Source: Lactobacillus sp. W8174 (GTDB lineage: Bacteria > Bacillota > Bacilli > Lactobacillales > Lactobacillaceae). Taken from it: a DNA stretch of 64,000 bases. Numbering within the stretch: position 1 is the stretch's first letter; each line of letters begins with the position of its first letter. The notes beneath the pieces were generated by a model. It was given only the letters and a program-made list of their open reading frames with translations. It searched no databases and had not been told where the DNA came from. The stretch covers positions 44,444 to 108,443 of the forward strand of contig NZ_JACFRN010000007.1 in NCBI RefSeq assembly GCF_016100975.1, in the 5' to 3' direction. The translations under genes were made by a program, and so were the position numbers. Positions 60,827 through 64,000 of this stretch are shown here, piece after piece.

Positions 60827-61603
60827 GTGAAAGATTACCGTTTATTTTTAATCGATCTCGATGGCACAATTTATCGCGGTAAGGAAACTATTGCTTCTGG
60901 GGTTCGTTTTGTTAAGCGCCTTGAAAAAGCGCATAAGGATTATATTTTTCTAACTAATAATACGACTCGCACTCCGGAAATGGTAGTGAATAAGCTTAAA
61001 ATTCATGGCGTCCAAACTGATATTGCACATATTTATACGCCGTGTATGGCAACAGTAAGTTATATTCTAAATAATGAAAAAAAGCGCACTAACAAAATTG
61101 GTGTTTATATCATTGGCCAAATTGGTTTATGGCGTGAATTTATGCAAAACCCGGCTTTTGAGCTTAATGATTCTAATCCAGAATATGTTGTGGTCGGGAT
61201 GGATACGGATTTGACTTACCACAAAATTCAAGTAGCTGTGAGTGCAATCAGGAAGGGAGCAACCTTTATTGGTACTAATGCGGATTTAAATTTGCCTAGT
61301 GAAAAAGGTTTAATGCCAGGCAATGGATCTCAGTGTGCAATGATTGCAGCTTCTAGTGGGCAAAAACCGTTTTTTATTGGTAAGCCTTCTTCTGTGATTA
61401 TTGATATGTTGTTAGATAAATTTCATTTTGCTAAAAAAGATACGCTTTTAGTAGGCGATAATTACGATACTGATATTAAGGCAGGGTTTAACAGTCATGT
61501 TGACCAACTGCTGGTAACTACTGGTATTACACAAGTTGCGGACATTGAAGGAAAAAAGCAGCCGACAATTTTGGTTGACAGCTTAGATCAGGTTAAATTA
61601 TGA
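60827..61603 (+). CDS. HAD-IIA phosphatase, NagD/YutF-like
   Basis: 258 residues. HAD motif I FLIDLDGTIYRGKE, motif II TNNTTRTPE, motif III near FIGKPSSVIID and motif IV GDNYDTDIKAG. The large cap is of the NagD (IIA) type. TIGR01457-like proteins dephosphorylate nucleotides or sugar phosphates. The GTG start directly follows the yutD stop, and the gene overlaps the next by 4 bp. Confidence 0.9.
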   Translation: MKDYRLFLIDLDGTIYRGKETIASGVRFVKRLEKAHKDYIFLTNNTTRTPEMVVNKLKIHGVQTDIAHIYTPCMATVSYILNNEKKRTNKIGVYIIGQIGLWREFMQNPAFELNDSNPEYVVVGMDTDLTYHKIQVAVSAIRKGATFIGTNADLNLPSEKGLMPGNGSQCAMIAASSGQKPFFIGKPSSVIIDMLLDKFHFAKKDTLLVGDNYDTDIKAGFNSHVDQLLVTTGITQVADIEGKKQPTILVDSLDQVKL

Positions 61604-62208
61604 CTAAAAGAAATAATATTCTAACTATTATTTACCATTTTATTTTTGCTGTTTCTACTAGTGTTGTAACGGCACTCGTTGTTAGTTGGCCCTTATTATT
61701 TGTCTTTGTTTTGGTGCAAAAAACGAATAAAACGGTGAATTTATCAATTGGACAAGTAATGAGCAATTATAATCAATTAATGTGGTATTTAATTTGGCCT
61801 TTTAAGCGAAAATTAAGAATGAGTAATTTGCCTACTTCCTCAATGGCTGCAAGTCATTTCGCCGATGTCAAAAAATTGTTCGTATTGGCAATTATTGCCT
61901 TTTTGTGTTGTTTAATAATACTTTTTTGGAGTAAAAAAAGAAATAAAAAATTTTTACGTTTGAATAAAGTATGGGCTTTATTGTTCTTATTATTACCAGT
62001 TGCAATATTGCCATTTGCACTGACTAATTTTGATAATTTTTTCATCACTTTTCATCATTTGTTTTTTGCGGGTAGCAACACCTGGTTATTTGATCCAGTG
62101 ACAGATCCAATTATTAATGTCCTCACTGAAGGTTTTTTTGCATCTTGTTTTGCAATTGCGGGTATTGTTTATGAACTGTATTTTGCTGATAAATTATTGC
62201 AAAAATAA
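61600..62208 (+). CDS. TIGR01906/DUF1461 integral membrane protein
   Basis: 202 residues with about four transmembrane helices (10-35, 88-110, 122-142, 178-198). LSIGQVMSNYNQLMWYLIWPF and MAASHFADVKKLF, between the first two helices, and FHHLFFAGSNTWLFDP are characteristic of this lactic-acid-bacteria membrane family. Function unknown. Overlaps the phosphatase by 4 bp and ends at a terminator. Confidence 0.87.
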   Translation: MTKRNNILTIIYHFIFAVSTSVVTALVVSWPLLFVFVLVQKTNKTVNLSIGQVMSNYNQLMWYLIWPFKRKLRMSNLPTSSMAASHFADVKKLFVLAIIAFLCCLIILFWSKKRNKKFLRLNKVWALLFLLLPVAILPFALTNFDNFFITFHHLFFAGSNTWLFDPVTDPIINVLTEGFFASCFAIAGIVYELYFADKLLQK

Positions 62209-62235
62209 AAAGGAGTTCTTAATGAAACTCCTTTT
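62207..62235. terminator. Terminator shared by convergent membrane-protein genes
   Basis: AAAAAGGAGTT and AACTCCTTTTT arms with a short loop; the dedA stop codon lies inside it. Confidence 0.85.
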
Positions 62236-62869
62236 TGTTTTTAATACGTTTTTTTAATGCAACTATTAAAATCGGCAAAACAGAAATTAGGATAATTGCG
62301 ATCAGTAACATTGAGAAATGCTCTTTCACAAATGGTATGTTACCAAAGAATGCACCCAATATCGTAAATAAACCACTCCAGATTATTCCTCCAATTACGT
62401 TATAAAGAGCAAATTTTCCATAGTGCATATTGCTGCCACCAGAGATAAAGGGAACAAATGTCCTAATAAAGGGAATGAATCTGCCGATAACAATGGTAAT
62501 TGGTCCGTGTCTGTTAAAAAAATTTTCAGCAGCCAGACGATTTTTTTGGTTAATCAGCCTGTTAAACCAAGTATGTTTTGTACTTTGTCTTACAGACCAG
62601 GCTCCTATTTCATAATTGCAGGCATCACCTAAGATAGCTGCAAGTAATACCGCAAAATAAATCCACCAAATGTTCAAATTATATTCTGGGTTAACTGCTA
62701 AAGAACTGGCGGCAAAAATTAGTGAATCACCGGGTAAAAAGGGAAAAATAACTAATCCAGTTTCAATAAAAATAATGGCAAAGATAATCAAGTATGTCCA
62801 ATTGCCAAACTGATTAACTATTTCAATCAGATGATGGTCGATATGCAAAATAAAGTTGATTATTGTCAT
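62219..62869 (-). CDS. DedA-family membrane protein
   Basis: 216 residues from ATG 62869, 6 bp after AGGAG (the ATG at 62875 abuts it). Family motifs FLPGDSLIFAASSLA, GDACNYEIGAWSV and the basic GRFIPFIRTFVPFISGGSN (Arg residues conserved in proton-linked transport) are intact. Four to five helices. DedA proteins are linked to undecaprenyl phosphate or lipid flipping and membrane homeostasis. The upstream flavoprotein gene ends at the ribosome site, so they are cotranscribed. Confidence 0.92.
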   Translation of the reverse strand: MTIINFILHIDHHLIEIVNQFGNWTYLIIFAIIFIETGLVIFPFLPGDSLIFAASSLAVNPEYNLNIWWIYFAVLLAAILGDACNYEIGAWSVRQSTKHTWFNRLINQKNRLAAENFFNRHGPITIVIGRFIPFIRTFVPFISGGSNMHYGKFALYNVIGGIIWSGLFTILGAFFGNIPFVKEHFSMLLIAIILISVLPILIVALKKRIKNKKEFH

Positions 62870-62878
62870 AAACATCTC

Positions 62879-63838
62879 CTAAATACTGGTTGAATGAATT
62901 GTTAAGGTCTTTTCGGGAAAAAGCGCACGCATAATCGTAGTAATTGCAATTTGTGCTTCTCCAAATCCAAGTCCAATAAGAGGTACACGTCCGGGATAAG
63001 TTGATACATCGCCAATTGCATAGATGCCGGGTATGTTTGTTTCCATAGAGCGTGATACTTCAATTTGGTTATTGTTTAAGTGGACACCCCACTTTTTTAC
63101 AAATTGGTTATTAGCACGGAAACCATATCCGACGACTATTTGATCAAATTGTTCGTAAATAATATTGCTGGTTCCTATCTCTTTTAAACCAATGTTAAGT
63201 AGATTATCTCTAATTTGAATTGATTTAGGAAGATAGGGTGTTTGTACTTCAACATTTTTTAAACTTTTAAGTTTTTGAATACTGGATTCCAAACCCCGAA
63301 ATTCATTTCTTCTATGAATTAAAATAATTTTCGTTCCTGGCTGATCTGCTAGTTCAGCTGCCCAGTCGAGGGCAGAATCTCCTCCACCGAAGACTCCTAT
63401 TTTTTGATTTTTAAATTTTTGAGGATCTCTAACATAGTAGTGAACTCTTTTTTCAATTTCATTATCCATTTTTAACGGAAATTTTTTAGGAGTAAACGAT
63501 CCGGTTCCAGTTGCAATAATTATGCTTTTTACAGAAAAACTGTTATCAATAATAAATTTTCTATCTATTTTTTTAAGATCTACGACAGGATGGTTTAAGA
63601 TAAAAGTTGCATTTTGCTTGTTTTCAGTTTGTAACTTTTCGATTAATTCGCAAGCAAGAACAGAATTAAAAGCTGGGATGTCCAAAATCTTTTTAAATGG
63701 ATAAAGTAGTTTTGGCTGTCCCCCAACTTCTGCGAGTGAGTCAAAAACTACAGTTTTTAAACCGTGAAGATGGGCAAAATTAGCACAGAATAATCCCACT
63801 GGACCTGCCCCAATAATTGCTAAATCAAAATTTTTTAT
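62879..63838 (-). CDS. Ferredoxin-NADP reductase-like flavoprotein, probable AUA start
   Basis: Thioredoxin-reductase-like FAD/NAD(P)H fold without the CxxC pair, as in YumC-type ferredoxin/flavodoxin-NADP reductases. FAD motif AIIGAGPVGLFCAN, NADPH motif IGVFGGGDSALDWAAEL, and GIYAIGDVSTYPGRVP near the end. The frame runs back to 63982 but the promoter (63878-63906) lies inside that part. The mRNA has GAGGGGAG (63855-63848), then 9 nt, then ATA (63838-63836), AAA, AAT, TTT, GAT: exactly where relatives begin M-K-N-F-D. No ATG, GTG or TTG is in frame. About 319 residues. Confidence 0.85.
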   Translation of the reverse strand: MKNFDLAIIGAGPVGLFCANFAHLHGLKTVVFDSLAEVGGQPKLLYPFKKILDIPAFNSVLACELIEKLQTENKQNATFILNHPVVDLKKIDRKFIIDNSFSVKSIIIATGTGSFTPKKFPLKMDNEIEKRVHYYVRDPQKFKNQKIGVFGGGDSALDWAAELADQPGTKIILIHRRNEFRGLESSIQKLKSLKNVEVQTPYLPKSIQIRDNLLNIGLKEIGTSNIIYEQFDQIVVGYGFRANNQFVKKWGVHLNNNQIEVSRSMETNIPGIYAIGDVSTYPGRVPLIGLGFGEAQIAITTIMRALFPEKTLTIHSTSI

Positions 63839-63877
63839 TTTAAAAAACTCCCCTCTAAACCTTGATATAACAACTTT

Positions 63878-63906
63878 ATCATAAAAAAAGAAGTAAGTCT
63901 CTTCAA
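63878..63906 (-). promoter_or_regulatory. Promoter of the flavoprotein-dedA operon
   Basis: On the minus strand -35 TTGAAG (63906-63901), 17-bp spacer and -10 TATGAT (63883-63878). Transcription would begin near 63871, about 30 nt before the ribosome-site-directed start. Confidence 0.75.
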
Positions 63907-63923
63907 TAAATTGTAAAAAGTAC

Positions 63924-63952
63924 TTGCAAAAGGGAAAAATAATTGCTAGTAT
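63924..63952 (+). promoter_or_regulatory. Promoter at the right edge
   Basis: -35 TTGCAA (63924-63929), 17-bp spacer, extended -10 TGCTAGTAT (63944-63952). Divergent from the flavoprotein promoter. Confidence 0.7.
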
Positions 63953-63958
63953 TAATAA

Positions 63959-64000
63959 CTGTCGTCGGGCAATGAGCCGCAAGGCAAGAGGCCCCTAAGG
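63959..64000 (+). ncRNA. Start of a probable structured leader or small RNA (truncated by window end)
   Basis: The expected transcript begins in CTGTCGTCGGGCAATGAGCC. GGGC (63968-63971) can pair with GCCC (63992-63995), and GCC-GCAA-GGC forms an inner hairpin with a GNRA tetraloop. The internal loop AATGA/AAGA could form tandem G-A pairs. GC content is far above the surroundings. I cannot name the class; the rest is off the window. Confidence 0.4.

Noticed and set aside
1..64000. CRISPR array, prophage or defence island
   Set aside because: No spaced direct repeats and no integrase, capsid, restriction or toxin-antitoxin genes were seen on either strand.

Overview
The window is low-GC Gram-positive DNA from a Lactobacillus in the strict sense (acidophilus/delbrueckii branch, probably host-associated). 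The evidence is the gene order alaS-ireB-ruvX-yrzB-mutS2-trxA, the divergent pepQ/ccpA pair, an aggregation-promoting factor with its C-terminal lysozyme-like domain, SLAP-type surface proteins, strong AGGAGG ribosome sites, a T-box ahead of alaS and four complete PTS permeases. Species cannot be fixed from the sequence alone. I see no transposase gene, prophage module or CRISPR array.

Bases 1-31500 are an accessory carbohydrate region. It opens with the end of a beta-helix protein and kduI-kduD-kdgK plus a discoidin-like protein, a route from unsaturated uronates (pectin or glycosaminoglycan fragments) to KDG-6-phosphate. Next comes a galactitol-type PTS (IIA, IIB, IIC) behind a promoter with a cre-like site and an 11-bp inverted repeat. 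It is followed by a GntR regulator with a DasR/NagR-like operator, agaS, a mannose-family PTS (agaVWEF), a large unclassified protein, a GH31 enzyme resembling alpha-N-acetylgalactosaminidases, lacD, an RpiR regulator, a PfkB kinase and a fructose-family IIBCA permease. Together these can carry galactosamine-6-phosphate through tagatose-6-phosphate and tagatose-1,6-bisphosphate to triose phosphates; only the deacetylase is missing from the window. After the apf gene, a second mannose-family PTS is bracketed by two SIS-domain proteins and two GntR regulators. This is the gene content of fructoselysine/glucoselysine (Amadori product) utilisation.

Bases 31500-43700 are mixed: an acetyltransferase, two identical tRNA-Gln genes and a tRNA-Tyr, a cytosolic glycerophosphodiesterase, an aminotransferase, a BspA/SLAP surface protein, a cytosolic beta-helix protein, a GntR regulator, early wall teichoic acid genes (tagD, tagA, a GT4 transferase), and pncB-nadE for NAD salvage.

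Bases 43700-64000 are core genome: T-box-alaS, ireB, ruvX, yrzB, mutS2, trxA, mscL, murI, rdgB, an MscS channel, YtxG/YtxH-like stress proteins, pepQ/ccpA, a secreted glycerophosphodiesterase, a 5'-nucleotidase-like enzyme, yutD, a NagD-like phosphatase, two membrane proteins and a ferredoxin-NADP reductase-like flavoprotein that appears to start at an AUA codon.

The best candidates for something undescribed are the 672-residue protein divergent from the GH31 gene (possibly a new intracellular glycosidase), the AUA and possible AUU start codons, the inverted-repeat leaders just upstream of several ribosome sites, and the matching acidic tails on the two mannose-family IIC subunits.
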